Origin: Bryobacteraceae bacterium | GTDB taxonomy: Bacteria; Acidobacteriota; Terriglobia; Bryobacterales; Bryobacteraceae | Length of the DNA stretch: 46,225 nucleotides | Direction: 5' to 3' | Assembly: GCA_030041495.1 (NCBI GenBank) | Contig: JASHNT010000056.1 | Coordinates: 1-46,225 of the forward strand | Part shown: piece after piece, positions 31,446-39,981 of the stretch | Layout: each line of letters begins with the position of its first letter | How positions within the stretch are numbered: the first letter of the stretch is position 1 | Translations under genes and position numbers: made by a program | The notes under the pieces: model-generated | Told to the model about the DNA's origin: nothing | Seen by the model: the letters and a program-made list of their open reading frames with translations, nothing else | Databases searched by the model: none

Positions 31446-32306
31446 ATGTTTTTCATGAAAAAACGGTTCCTGGCCATATTGCTGGCGATCGGCGGCTGCG
31501 CGCCGGCGCAGACCGCGCCCAAGCCGCCCAAGTCGCTCCGGATTTACGTCTTCGATTGCGGCGTGATCAAGGGCTTGAGTCCAGCGCTGTTCAACTTCAA
31601 GGAGGGCGAAGTCAAGGCCACCGAATTCGTAGTGCCGTGCTACCTGATCGTGCATCCCAAGGGCACTCTGATGTGGGACACGGGCACCATTCCCGACAGT
31701 GCCTTCAAATCCGACGGCGCGCCAGTGACGCAGGGCACCAATGCCATCATGACCGTGACCAGGCCGCTGAAGGCGCAGCTCGCCGAAGTGGGCTACAAGC
31801 CGTCCGAGATCACGTATCTGGCGCTTTCGCACTATCATTCCGATCACACCGCCAACGCCAATGACTTCGCGGGATCGACCTGGCTGGTGCAACAGCCCGA
31901 GCGCGATTACATGTTTGGCCCGCCGCAACAGGGGGCGATCATCAATACGGCATCCTTCAGCGCGCTTAAGAACGCCAAGACCAAGATCATCGGCCCGGCG
32001 GATTACGACGTCTTCGGCGACGGAAAAGTGATCATCAAGTTTGCGCCTGGCCACACGCCGGGGCATCAGGTTCTGTTTTTGAAGCTGGCCAAGTTCGGCC
32101 CGCTGCTGGTCGCCGGTGACTTGTATCATTACCCGGAGGAGCGCGCCTCGGGAAACATTCCGACCTTCGAATACAACGCCGACCAATCCCGCGCCTCGCG
32201 CGCGGCTATCGAGGCATTCCTGAAGCAGGCCAAAGCGCAGTTGTGGATCGAGCACGACGCTGCGACCTTCGCGGCTCTTAAGAAGGCTCCCGCGTTTTAC
32301 GAATAG
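31446..32306 (+). CDS. Exported metallo-beta-lactamase-fold hydrolase (lactonase-like)
   Basis: 286 residues from ATG (31446); ATG at 31455 (MKKRFLAILL) is as likely. The signal peptide has GGC at residues 16-18, so it could be a lipoprotein; cleavage at APAQ is the alternative. The zinc motif HYHSDH is at 129-134, with further ligands in FAPGHTPGHQV and VAGDLYHY and the terminal IEHD. The layout resembles N-acyl-homoserine-lactone lactonases, but the substrate is not determined by the sequence. It ends 3 bases before the convergent yjbQ stop. Confidence 0.85.
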   Translation: MFFMKKRFLAILLAIGGCAPAQTAPKPPKSLRIYVFDCGVIKGLSPALFNFKEGEVKATEFVVPCYLIVHPKGTLMWDTGTIPDSAFKSDGAPVTQGTNAIMTVTRPLKAQLAEVGYKPSEITYLALSHYHSDHTANANDFAGSTWLVQQPERDYMFGPPQQGAIINTASFSALKNAKTKIIGPADYDVFGDGKVIIKFAPGHTPGHQVLFLKLAKFGPLLVAGDLYHYPEERASGNIPTFEYNADQSRASRAAIEAFLKQAKAQLWIEHDAATFAALKKAPAFYE

Positions 32307-32309
32307 GCT

Positions 32310-32723
32310 TCACGCTAACAAATGCAGCACCACGCTGCGGCGCTGTGAGTGCCCGCGGTGCTCGAACAGATAGATTCCTTGCCAGGTCCCCAGCACCATT
32401 CGCCGGCCGATAGCCGGAATCGACAGATGCGTCTGCGTCAGCGCTGCGCGGAGGTGCGAAGGCATATCGTCGGGGCCTTCCGTTGTGTGGCGGTAGCGCG
32501 GATCGTTTTCGGGCGCAAGACGCTCGAAGAAGTCGGCCAGGTCCAGGACCACGTCCGGATCGGCGTTCTCCTGAATTATCAGCGAAGCGGAGGTGTGCTG
32601 GAGGAAGATGGTCAGCAGCCCGGTTTCGACCCCCGTGGAAGCTACCCATTGCGCGACCTCGCGCGTGAACGGATAGAGGCCCTTGCCACGCGTCCGGATT
32701 TCGAGATTATGGTGGTGATTCAA
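32310..32723 (-). CDS. yjbQ: YjbQ/UPF0047 family protein
   Basis: 137 residues from TTG (32723), giving LNHHHNLEIRTRGKGLYPFT as in the family; TTG at 32756 would add a Cys/His-rich CHHCSCG leader. No ATG is available. Signatures: TIFLQHTSASLIIQENADPD, the PENDPRYRHTTEGPDDMPSH stretch, SIPAIGRRMVLGTWQGIYLF and the terminal RRSVVLHLL. E. coli YjbQ has thiamine-phosphate synthase side activity; the physiological role is unclear. Its 5' end abuts the divergent Uma2 gene, and the longer start would overlap it by 12 bases. Confidence 0.88.
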   Translation of the reverse strand: MNHHHNLEIRTRGKGLYPFTREVAQWVASTGVETGLLTIFLQHTSASLIIQENADPDVVLDLADFFERLAPENDPRYRHTTEGPDDMPSHLRAALTQTHLSIPAIGRRMVLGTWQGIYLFEHRGHSQRRSVVLHLLA

Positions 32724-32744
32724 GGTGTGCGTTCCGCAAGAGCA

Positions 32745-33335
32745 ATGATGGCACAAGGCCAGAGCTACAATAAATTCATAAGTACGGCATCGCGACTCAT
32801 CACGTACGAAGACACCCTCCTGCTACGCGAGGACAAACTCACCGAGATCGTGAAGGGGGAACTGAGGACGATGCCGCCGCGGAGGCTGAGCCACGCGCGT
32901 TTGACCGGCAGGCTAGCGGCGATGTTGCGCAGGAGGCTCGACCCGGACAGGTTTGAGGTCTTGACCTCTTCCTCTGGGCAACTCATCCAAAGAGAACCGT
33001 TCACATACCGCATCCCAGACTTGGGCGTGTATCTGCAAAATCGGCTGGTGGACGAGTACTGTATCTCGACGAAACCCGAGCTCCTGGCGGAGGTGACGTC
33101 GCCCGCGAATCGCAAAGGGCGTATTGAGGAGTTGATCGGGGATTACGAACATCTTCAGGCGCCCGAAGTCTGGCTGGTTTTTCCGGAGGACCGGCGCATT
33201 CGCCGGTTGCTGCTCCAATCCAGCAAGCTCGCAGATGCGGGAACACACAACGCCGGACCTCTTGCGCCGCAGTTTGCCGCAGAGGCGGTTGTCGATCTCG
33301 ACGAACTGTGGGGCGCTACCGCTACTCCACGGTGA
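32745..33335 (+). CDS. Uma2-family (DUF820) putative endonuclease
   Basis: 196 residues from ATG (32745, or the next codon 32748). PD-(D/E)xK-fold family: [14 protein letters not shown], then the active-site strand pair RIPDLGVYL (D92) and [10 protein letters not shown] (E116), followed by [20 protein letters not shown] and LVFPEDR. The family is widely expanded in cyanobacteria and other soil/aquatic bacteria; nuclease activity is predicted, not shown here. The C-terminal end overlaps the convergent glmS stop by 14 bases. Confidence 0.85.
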   Translation: MMAQGQSYNKFISTASRLITYEDTLLLREDKLTEIVKGELRTMPPRRLSHARLTGRLAAMLRRRLDPDRFEVLTSSSGQLIQREPFTYRIPDLGVYLQNRLVDEYCISTKPELLAEVTSPANRKGRIEELIGDYEHLQAPEVWLVFPEDRRIRRLLLQSSKLADAGTHNAGPLAPQFAAEAVVDLDELWGATATPR

Positions 33336-35175
33336 CGCTCTTGGCGAGGTTGCGGGGCTGATCCACGTCGCAGCCGCGCCGAACCGCAATGTGATACGCC
33401 AGCAGTTGCAGCGGGACCACTTCCAGAATCGGCAGTAGCAGGTCGTCGGTTGAGCCGATGCGGATCACATGGTCGGCCACTTTGGAGATTTCTTCGTCGC
33501 CCTCGCAGGCTACGGCTACCACGGTGCCTTCGCGAGCCTTCACTTCCTGGATGTTCGAATGCGTCTTTTCGTAGATCATGCGGCTGAGCTCATCCGCCGG
33601 ATCGCGCGTGGCCAGCACCACGGTGGGTAGATTCTCGTCGATCAGCGCGTTGGGGCCGTGCTTCATCTCGCCGGCCGGATAACCTTCGGCGTGAATGTAG
33701 GAGATCTCCTTGAGCTTGAGCGCGCCTTCGAGTGCGATCGGGAAATGAATACCGCGCCCGAGGTACAGGAAATCCGAGGCGCGGAACAGAGTCTTGGCCA
33801 GATCGTCGTAAATGGCGTCGTGGCGCAGAATCTCTTCGAGTTGCATGGGGATGTGCAGCAGCCGGTCCACCAGCTTGAGCGAAGTCTCCGCGCTGACGGC
33901 TTCGCGCACCTGCGCCAGGTACAAAGCCACCAGGAACAGAGCGGTCAACTGCCCGGTGAAGGCTTTGGTGGAAGCCACGCCGATCTCCGGCCCGGCATGG
34001 GTGATCAGCGTGCCGGAAGCTTCGCGCGTAATCATCGAGCCGACCACGTTGCAAATGGCCAGCGTCTTGGAGCCCTTGTGCTTGGCCTCGCGCTGCGCCG
34101 CCAGCGTGTCGGCGGTTTCGCCCGATTGCGAAATCACGATCGTCAGCGTGTCTTTTCCAACCAGAGGGTCGCGATAGCGGAACTCGCTGCCGTAATCGAC
34201 CTCGACCGGGATGCGCGCCAGCCGCTCAATCATGAATTTTCCGGCCAGCGCGGCGTGCCAACTGGTGCCGCAGGCGACGATGCGAACCTGCCGGAATTCC
34301 TTGAACTCGCGCTGGGTGATGTCCATCTCATCGAGAAAGATGCGGCCGGATTCCTGGCCCACGCGGCCCAAAGTGGTGTCGCGCACCGCGCGCGGCTGCT
34401 CATAGATTTCCTTGAGCATGAAATGCTTGTAGCCGCCCTTTTCGGCCATGATGGGGTCCCACAGAATGTGAGAGACCTGGCGCTTGACGGGCTTGCCGTT
34501 GAAGTCGGTCAGATGCACGCCGTCGCGAGTCAGAATCGCCATGTCGCCGTCGGCCAGGAAGAACATGTCGCGCGTGTAGCCTAGAATCGCCGGGACGTCG
34601 GAGGCGACAAAATACTCCCCGTCGCCGAGGCCCACTACCACCGGCGGTCCGGAGCGCGCGGCGACAATCTTGTCGGGGTCCTTACGCGAGATGACGCTCA
34701 GCGCAAACACTCCGGTTAATTGGCGAACCGCGTCGCGCACCGCGTTTTCCAGGTTGCCGTCGAAATATTTTTCCACCAGGTGCGCGATCACCTCGGTGTC
34801 GGTTTCGGTGACAAAAGTATGCCCTTCGGCGGCCAGCTTCTGCTTCAGCTCCAGATAATTTTCGACGATGCCGTTGTGCACCACCACCACATCGCCGTGG
34901 CAATCGCGATGCGGGTGGGCGTTTTCCTCGGTGGGACGTCCATGGGTCGCCCAGCGCGTGTGGCCGATGCCATAAGCGCCGTTGAGCGGGCTCAGGCGCA
35001 GCGAGTCTTCCAGGTTGCGCAGCTTGCCCTGCGTACGCCTCACCCCCAGGCATTGGTAGTCTTCGAGCACCGCCAGACCCGCCGAATCGTAGCCGCGGTA
35101 CTCGAGTCTCTTCAAGCCGTCCAGAATGATCGGAACGGCTGGTTTAGATCCGATATAGCCGACAATTCCGCACAT
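33322..35175 (-). CDS. glmS: Glutamine-fructose-6-phosphate aminotransferase GlmS
   Basis: 617 residues, the usual length. Makes glucosamine-6-phosphate, the entry to UDP-GlcNAc. The N-terminal glutaminase domain starts MCGIVGYIG (catalytic C2) with [17 protein letters not shown] and TDTEVIAHL. Two SIS domains follow, with [47 protein letters not shown] and the C-terminal [11 protein letters not shown]. The start overlaps the purS stop (TAATG), so expression is coupled to purS. No glmS ribozyme can be located upstream, where purS lies. Confidence 0.97.
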   Translation of the reverse strand: MCGIVGYIGSKPAVPIILDGLKRLEYRGYDSAGLAVLEDYQCLGVRRTQGKLRNLEDSLRLSPLNGAYGIGHTRWATHGRPTEENAHPHRDCHGDVVVVHNGIVENYLELKQKLAAEGHTFVTETDTEVIAHLVEKYFDGNLENAVRDAVRQLTGVFALSVISRKDPDKIVAARSGPPVVVGLGDGEYFVASDVPAILGYTRDMFFLADGDMAILTRDGVHLTDFNGKPVKRQVSHILWDPIMAEKGGYKHFMLKEIYEQPRAVRDTTLGRVGQESGRIFLDEMDITQREFKEFRQVRIVACGTSWHAALAGKFMIERLARIPVEVDYGSEFRYRDPLVGKDTLTIVISQSGETADTLAAQREAKHKGSKTLAICNVVGSMITREASGTLITHAGPEIGVASTKAFTGQLTALFLVALYLAQVREAVSAETSLKLVDRLLHIPMQLEEILRHDAIYDDLAKTLFRASDFLYLGRGIHFPIALEGALKLKEISYIHAEGYPAGEMKHGPNALIDENLPTVVLATRDPADELSRMIYEKTHSNIQEVKAREGTVVAVACEGDEEISKVADHVIRIGSTDDLLLPILEVVPLQLLAYHIAVRRGCDVDQPRNLAKSVTVE

Positions 35176-35420
35176 TAGTCTAGAAACTCCACTCTGTAAT
35201 CTTCCATCACGGGATTGGCCAGAACGTCCCTCGCGATCTGGTCCATTTCCTTGGCTATCTGCTCTTTGACGCTGCCCGGCGCCAGTTCGATCTCAAAATA
35301 TTTCCCTTGCCGCACCCCCGCAATGCTTTTGTGTCCTAATCCGTTCAGGGCGTGATGGATGGTCTGCCCCTGGGGATCGAGCACGGTAGGTTTGAACGAA
35401 ACGTAGACGCGCGCCTTCAT
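35175..35420 (-). CDS. purS: Phosphoribosylformylglycinamidine synthase subunit PurS
   Basis: 81 residues from the ATG at 35420, the normal PurS length. [40 protein letters not shown] and [18 protein letters not shown] are the family signature. PurS bridges PurL and PurQ in the FGAM synthetase complex. purQ and purL are not in this window; instead it precedes glmS with a one-base overlap. Upstream lies a 156-base divergent gap. Confidence 0.93.
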   Translation of the reverse strand: MKARVYVSFKPTVLDPQGQTIHHALNGLGHKSIAGVRQGKYFEIELAPGSVKEQIAKEMDQIARDVLANPVMEDYRVEFLD

Positions 35421-35576
35421 AGAGTTATATGAGCCTATTGTAGCCCGCGCAAACCCGGCGCCAGCACTTCCTGCTTCGCGGCACACTCTCATGGTAACTG
35501 GGGTATCATGCAAGGGTATAGAGTACGAAAGTTGGTTCTCACAAAGTACTCGCGCTTATCTTAGGAGTCTTTCGCC

Positions 35577-36368
35577 ATCGTCTCGGTTACGGTTCTAGCT
35601 TCTTCGAGCGCCGGCAATTGCACATTGGTCGCGACCGGGTGCACGCGGCTGCTGGTAGATGCCGGTTTGAGCCGCAGGGAAACGTTCGACCGGTTGACGG
35701 CCATGGGAGTTGATCCCGCCTCTCTCAACGCCATTCTGATTACTCACGAACACAACGACCACATCGGCGGTTTGCCGGTTTTGGCCAAGGCTCGCGAAGA
35801 CGCCGGCCGCATGGTCCAAGTGCCGGTTTACATTACCCATCTGACGGCGCCAGCGGTTCCGTGGGGCGATTGCGAGCCGATTCTGGAACAGTTTCAGGCC
35901 GGCTCCAGCTTCACCATCGGCGACATCGACGTCACCAGCTTCAGCATCCCGCACGACGCCGCCGACCCGGTCGGATTCTCCTTCAAGGCGGAAGGCATCA
36001 AGATCGCGATCGCCACCGACCTTGGGTATTTGCCCGATTCCGTGCGAGTGCACTTGCGGGGATCGGACATTCTGCTGCTCGAATCCAATCACGATTTGGA
36101 AATGCTGAAGGTCGGGCCGTATCCCTGGGCCATCAAACAGAGGGTCATGAGCCGCATGGGCCATCTCTCCAACGATGCGGCGTCGGATTTCATCCGCGAG
36201 GATCTGGACCACCGGACTTCGACGCTGATCCTGGGCCACATCAGTGAGAGCAACAATCACCCCGCTCTGGTGGAGCAGGCCGCCACCCAGGCCTTGACCG
36301 GTCGCAGCCTGTTTACACGCCTGGTGATCGCCGATCCGCGCGCCGGCACCGAAACATTCACTTACTAA
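35577..36368 (+). CDS. YycJ/WalJ-like metallo-beta-lactamase-fold protein, apparent ATC start
   Basis: 263 residues if started at ATC (35577). The N-terminal VSVTVLASSSAGNCTLVATG is the conserved first beta hairpin with SSSxGNC. No ATG, GTG or TTG precedes that motif in frame; an in-frame TAG lies at 35562-35564. AGGAG (35563-35567) stands 9 bases before ATC, an ideal spacing. The first standard start, TTG 35625, would cut the motif off. Zinc residues: HEHNDHIGG, HDAADPVGF, ATDLGYLP, ESNHDLEML, LGHISESNNHP. YycJ-type proteins are linked to cell-wall control or exonuclease function. purB follows directly. Confidence 0.85.
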   Translation: MVSVTVLASSSAGNCTLVATGCTRLLVDAGLSRRETFDRLTAMGVDPASLNAILITHEHNDHIGGLPVLAKAREDAGRMVQVPVYITHLTAPAVPWGDCEPILEQFQAGSSFTIGDIDVTSFSIPHDAADPVGFSFKAEGIKIAIATDLGYLPDSVRVHLRGSDILLLESNHDLEMLKVGPYPWAIKQRVMSRMGHLSNDAASDFIREDLDHRTSTLILGHISESNNHPALVEQAATQALTGRSLFTRLVIADPRAGTETFTY

Positions 36369-37697
36369 ATGATCCCGCGCTATAGCCGGCCCGAAATGGG
36401 CCGCATTTTCAGTGACCAGAACCGGTTCGATCAGTGGCTCGCCGTGGAATTGGCGGCGAGCGATGCTTTGGCCGAAACCGGTGAAGTGCCACGCGAGGCC
36501 GCCGCCGCGCTGCGCGCGCATGCCTCTTTTTCGCACACGCCCGCCGACGTCGAGCGCATCCACGCGATTGAACGCCAGGTCAAGCACGATGTCATCGCGT
36601 TCACCACCGCTGTGTCCGAAAAACTGGCTAGCGCCGGCCAAGCCAGCGCATCTCGATGGTTACATTACGGGCTCACTTCGAATGACGTGGTCGACACGGC
36701 GCAGGCTTTGCTCTTGAAGCAGGCCTCCGGTCTGCTCCTTGAGGGTGCGCGCGCCCTCTTGGTTTCGCTCGAACGGCGCGCGTGGGAGTTCAAGGACACG
36801 CCGCAGATTGGCCGCACGCACGGCATCCACGCCGAGCCGATCACCTTCGGTTTGAAACTCGCGCTGTGGTTCGATGAGCTGCGGCGTAACATCCGGCGCC
36901 TGGAAGACGCGTCCGAGGATTTGCGCGTGGGCAAAATCTCCGGCGCCGTCGGCACGTTCGGCCATATCGGGCCGGAGGCCGAAGAAAAAATCTGCGCGCG
37001 GCTGGGGCTCAAGCCAGCGGCGATCTCCAGCCAGGTGATCTCGCGCGACCGTCATGCGGCTTGGGTCGCGGCGCTGGGCCTGCTCACCGCTACGCTTGAA
37101 AAGATCGCTCTAGAGATCCGGCATCTCCAACGCACCGAAGTCCGCGAAGCCGAGGAGCCGTTCAGCGAGGGACAAAAAGGCTCCTCCGCGATGCCCCACA
37201 AGCGCAATCCGGTGGTTTGCGAACAAATTTGCGGACTGGCGCGGGTGGTTCGGGCGAATGTGCAAGCCGCGTTTGAAAACGTCGCGCTGTGGCACGAGCG
37301 CGACATTTCGCATTCCTCAGTCGAGCGCGTCATTCTGCCGGATTCGGCGATCCTGACGGATTATCTGCTCGCCAAGACGCGTTGGCTGATCGACGGCATG
37401 CGAGTGTATCCGGAGCGGATGCGCCGCAATCTGGAGAGCACGCGGGGCTTGATTTTCTCCGGCCAACTCCTGCTGGACCTGGCGGCCGCAGGCATGCTGC
37501 GCGAAGAAGCGTACCGGGTGGTACAGGCTCACGCGATGCGCGCCTGGGAGACGGAGGGGAACTTTCAGGCAGCCGTCGAAGCCGACTCATTAATCCTGTC
37601 CTTTCTATCACTTGAAAAGATCCGGCAGGCGTTTTCGGTGGAGCGGCAACTGGCGAACGTAGACCGGGTCTTCGCGCGGGTGTTTAAAAAACAGTAG
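36369..37697 (+). CDS. purB: Adenylosuccinate lyase
   Basis: 442 residues. Cleaves SAICAR and adenylosuccinate in purine synthesis. N-terminal MIPRYSRPEMGRIFSDQNRF; HYGLTSNDVVDTA; QIGRTHGIHAEPITFG with catalytic His; the fumarase/aspartase signature SSAMPHKRNPV; and RDISHSSVERVILPD. The start codon follows the preceding TAA immediately, so translation is coupled. It faces away from purS across the divergent region, so two purine genes flank that region. Confidence 0.96.
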   Translation: MIPRYSRPEMGRIFSDQNRFDQWLAVELAASDALAETGEVPREAAAALRAHASFSHTPADVERIHAIERQVKHDVIAFTTAVSEKLASAGQASASRWLHYGLTSNDVVDTAQALLLKQASGLLLEGARALLVSLERRAWEFKDTPQIGRTHGIHAEPITFGLKLALWFDELRRNIRRLEDASEDLRVGKISGAVGTFGHIGPEAEEKICARLGLKPAAISSQVISRDRHAAWVAALGLLTATLEKIALEIRHLQRTEVREAEEPFSEGQKGSSAMPHKRNPVVCEQICGLARVVRANVQAAFENVALWHERDISHSSVERVILPDSAILTDYLLAKTRWLIDGMRVYPERMRRNLESTRGLIFSGQLLLDLAAAGMLREEAYRVVQAHAMRAWETEGNFQAAVEADSLILSFLSLEKIRQAFSVERQLANVDRVFARVFKKQ

Positions 37698-37709
37698 ACC
37701 CTACAATAT

Positions 37710-37725
37710 CTTAGAGGGTACTAAG
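37710..37725. repeat. Short inverted repeat before the response-regulator gene
   Basis: CTTAG-AGGGTA-CTAAG, a perfect 5-bp inverted repeat with a 6-base centre, lies in the AT-rich 93-base gap between purB and the response-regulator gene. It could be an operator or part of a weak hairpin behind purB (ACCCT/AGGGT overlaps it). Neither is proven. Confidence 0.35.
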
Positions 37726-37790
37726 AACGTAGCATTAAAATCTTGTGGTTCGATTTAGGGCCGCTTGAGGTAAACTCTAGCTAGGCACCG

Positions 37791-38222
37791 ATGAGCCACT
37801 CGGCACGAACTCCGGACTACGAGATGGCGCGGGTCCTCCTCGTGGATGATGACCCAGCGTCCCGTCTAACCCTCCAGACGGTACTGGAAGCGGGAGGGTA
37901 CAACGTTGATTCCGCTGCTAGCGCCGCAGAGGCTTTGGGCAAGCTGGATGAAGGAAAATACTCCTTAGTCCTCAGCGATTTACAGATGGAATCTCCGCAC
38001 GCGGGACTCAAGGTTCTGGCGCACGCTCGGATGATGGATTACAAACCGGCTACGGCGCTGATTACCACCTACCAGAACTCCAAGCCCAACGTGGCCCGTC
38101 GGCCTAACTCCATGCTGATCAAGCCGGAAGACCTACCGGAGTTGCTCGGAAAGGTCGCCGATCTGATCGCGGAGCGGGCCACCAGGCGCCTGGAACGCCA
38201 GCTCCGCCTAGCGAGCGCCTAA
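37791..38222 (+). CDS. Single-domain response regulator
   Basis: 143 residues. CheY-like receiver: acidic pocket DDD at 19-21, phosphoacceptor D63 in VLSDLQ, conserved K111 in LIKPEDL. The threonine/serine switch position falls near ALITTY (89-94). A short basic helix (ERATRRLERQLRLASA) replaces any output domain. The ATG at 37824 (MARVLLVDDD) is an alternative start that removes a nonconserved 11-residue leader. No kinase is adjacent. It converges on the alpha/beta hydrolase gene with a 4-base overlap. Confidence 0.85.
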   Translation: MSHSARTPDYEMARVLLVDDDPASRLTLQTVLEAGGYNVDSAASAAEALGKLDEGKYSLVLSDLQMESPHAGLKVLAHARMMDYKPATALITTYQNSKPNVARRPNSMLIKPEDLPELLGKVADLIAERATRRLERQLRLASA

Positions 38223-38872
38223 GAGTCCGTCGATTCGGCCACGGCGGCGATCTCCTTTTCCAAATTTTCAAGAGCTCCCGCGAAGAAGTGATCCCGTGCC
38301 TCCACCAGGATCAGCCGTCTCGGCTCCGGCAGAGCCGCCACCAGCGGCTCAATCTCAGCGACAGGGCCATATTCGTCGTGGGTGCTTTGGACGAAGACCC
38401 GGGGAACGGTGCAGCCTTCCAAGTACGAACGGTCGCGATACACGGTGGGAAATCCGACCGCGATGACTTGCTGAGTTGGCTCCCCTCCGCAGGCCAGCCG
38501 CAGGACGATGCGTGAGCCGAAGGAGAAGCCGGCGAGGGTCACGGGAAGGTTGGGGTAGCGTCTGCGAAGCTCAGTCAGCGCGGCTCGGGCGTCCTCCATT
38601 TCGCCCTCGCCTCCGGCATAGGCGCCTTCGCTCAAATTGACCCCGCGATAATTGAAGCGCAGCACCACAAAGCCGGCCCGGCGCAGCCCGCGAGCGATCC
38701 GGTAGACCACTTTGTTATGCATGGTGCCGCCGTGCTGTGGATGCGGGTGGCACACCAGAGCGGCGCCAATTATTGAAGCAGGGCCGGACGCTCGATGTTC
38801 CGGTTCTTCGAGCAGCGCCTCCAGGCGTCCGGCAGGTCCGTTCACGAACAGGGATTCGATGCGCCGCGCCAT
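38219..38872 (-). CDS. Alpha/beta hydrolase
   Basis: 217 residues. CHPHPQHGGTMHNKVV (41-56) and FNYRGVNLSEG mark the dienelactone-hydrolase-like subfamily with short lid. Nucleophile elbow GFSFGS with S118, probable acid D166 (QSTHDEYGP) and H195 (ARDHFF). Cytoplasmic, with no signal peptide. The substrate is unknown. Last gene of the minus-strand run, 23 bases after yajQ. Confidence 0.88.
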   Translation of the reverse strand: MARRIESLFVNGPAGRLEALLEEPEHRASGPASIIGAALVCHPHPQHGGTMHNKVVYRIARGLRRAGFVVLRFNYRGVNLSEGAYAGGEGEMEDARAALTELRRRYPNLPVTLAGFSFGSRIVLRLACGGEPTQQVIAVGFPTVYRDRSYLEGCTVPRVFVQSTHDEYGPVAEIEPLVAALPEPRRLILVEARDHFFAGALENLEKEIAAVAESTDS

Positions 38873-38895
38873 CGATCAGTTGGACCGCCTCAGCA

Positions 38896-39396
38896 TCAAT
38901 TTGAGCGATAGTTGGTGAACTGCATGTCGATGCCGAAATCAGTCGCCCGCAGCAGCGCGATGATCTCCTGTAACGTGTCGCGGTCCTTGCCGGAGACGCG
39001 CACCAGGTCGCCCTGGATCGAGGCCTGCACCTTCTTCTTGCTGTCTTTGATGACGCGCACGATTTCGCGAGCCTTCTCGATGGGGATGCCCTGCTGCAGC
39101 GTAATCTCCTGACGCACGGTCGAGCCGGCCGCGGGCGTCACGGTACCGAAGGTGAGGGCCTTCAAGGGCACATTCCGCTTGACCAGCTTTTGCTTCAGAA
39201 TGTCGACGATGGCACGTAGCTTGAAGTCGTCCTGGCTGTGGAGAGTGAGTTTGTGCTCCTTCTCGTTCAGCTCAATCGTGGACTTGGAATCCTTCAAGTC
39301 GTAGCGCTGGAGGATTTCCTTGAGCGTTTGCTGCACGGCGTTGGAGACTTCGGGCAACTCGACTTTGGAGACGACATCGAATGTGTTATCGGGCAT
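38896..39396 (-). CDS. yajQ: YajQ-family nucleotide-binding protein
   Basis: 166 residues, full length. Signatures: FDVVSKVELPEVSNAVQQTL, RYDLKDSKSTIELNEKEHKL, GTVTPAAGSTVRQEI, KDSKKKVQASIQGDLVRVSG and the terminal DFGIDMQFTNYR. YajQ proteins bind nucleotides, and some are cyclic-di-GMP effectors. The start immediately follows the stop of the response-regulator gene, so regulation and translation are probably shared. Confidence 0.95.
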   Translation of the reverse strand: MPDNTFDVVSKVELPEVSNAVQQTLKEILQRYDLKDSKSTIELNEKEHKLTLHSQDDFKLRAIVDILKQKLVKRNVPLKALTFGTVTPAAGSTVRQEITLQQGIPIEKAREIVRVIKDSKKKVQASIQGDLVRVSGKDRDTLQEIIALLRATDFGIDMQFTNYRSN

Positions 39397-39957
39397 TTAA
39401 TGACCTAAGGCTATCAAAACTTTCTCGGTGATTTCGCGAACCAGGGCCGGCATGGCGGCATTTAGTGCGAGAACGATGGCGGCCTCGACGCGTTTGGGAT
39501 CCGGCGGTTGCGGCCGCGACGGCACCGGAAAGGCATCGGAGACAGGCTGGGGCACGACGCCGGCTAGCGCTTCTGCGAACAGTCCGCGCGCCAGTTGCGC
39601 TTCCTGCACTAGAGGCCGGATTACCGGCATGACCACGGAGGTCTCGAAAGGTTTGCGCAGGATCGCGTCACAGCCGGCTTGCTGGGCGGCGGTTTCGTCG
39701 AATTTTTCGAGCAAGCCTGCGGTCAGGATCACACGCGTGTGGCGATGATGGGTCTTGACGTAGCGGCACAACTCGAAGCCGCTTTTTGCCGGGAGGAAGG
39801 CGTCCGCGATTACCAGGTCCGGATCGGCATCGGCCATCCGCAACACGGCGGTTTGTCCGTCGGTGAGGCTGACCACCTGATAGCCTTCCTCGTTCAAGAT
39901 ACGCTCCCCCATACGCAGCGCGTGGGGGCTGTCGTCAGCCAGCAAAATGATGCTCAT
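39397..39957 (-). CDS. Response regulator with unknown C-terminal part
   Basis: 186 residues. Receiver domain at 1-115: DD at 8-9, phosphoacceptor D52 in VIADAF, T79 in ILTAG, K102 in LRKPFE. Then a Pro-rich linker (about 140-155) and a C-terminal helix (RVEAAIVLALNAAMPALVRE) that could mediate dimer or partner contact. There is no DNA-binding domain. It lies between bamD and yajQ in one direction, suggesting an output through protein contact. Confidence 0.85.
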   Translation of the reverse strand: MSIILLADDSPHALRMGERILNEEGYQVVSLTDGQTAVLRMADADPDLVIADAFLPAKSGFELCRYVKTHHRHTRVILTAGLLEKFDETAAQQAGCDAILRKPFETSVVMPVIRPLVQEAQLARGLFAEALAGVVPQPVSDAFPVPSRPQPPDPKRVEAAIVLALNAAMPALVREITEKVLIALGH

Positions 39958-39981
39958 CCGATGGGGCGAAGGCTCGGCTGA

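Noticed and set aside
35176-35576. glmS-type ribozyme or purine riboswitch upstream of glmS/purS
   Set aside because: No conserved core of either could be made out in the 156-base divergent gap.
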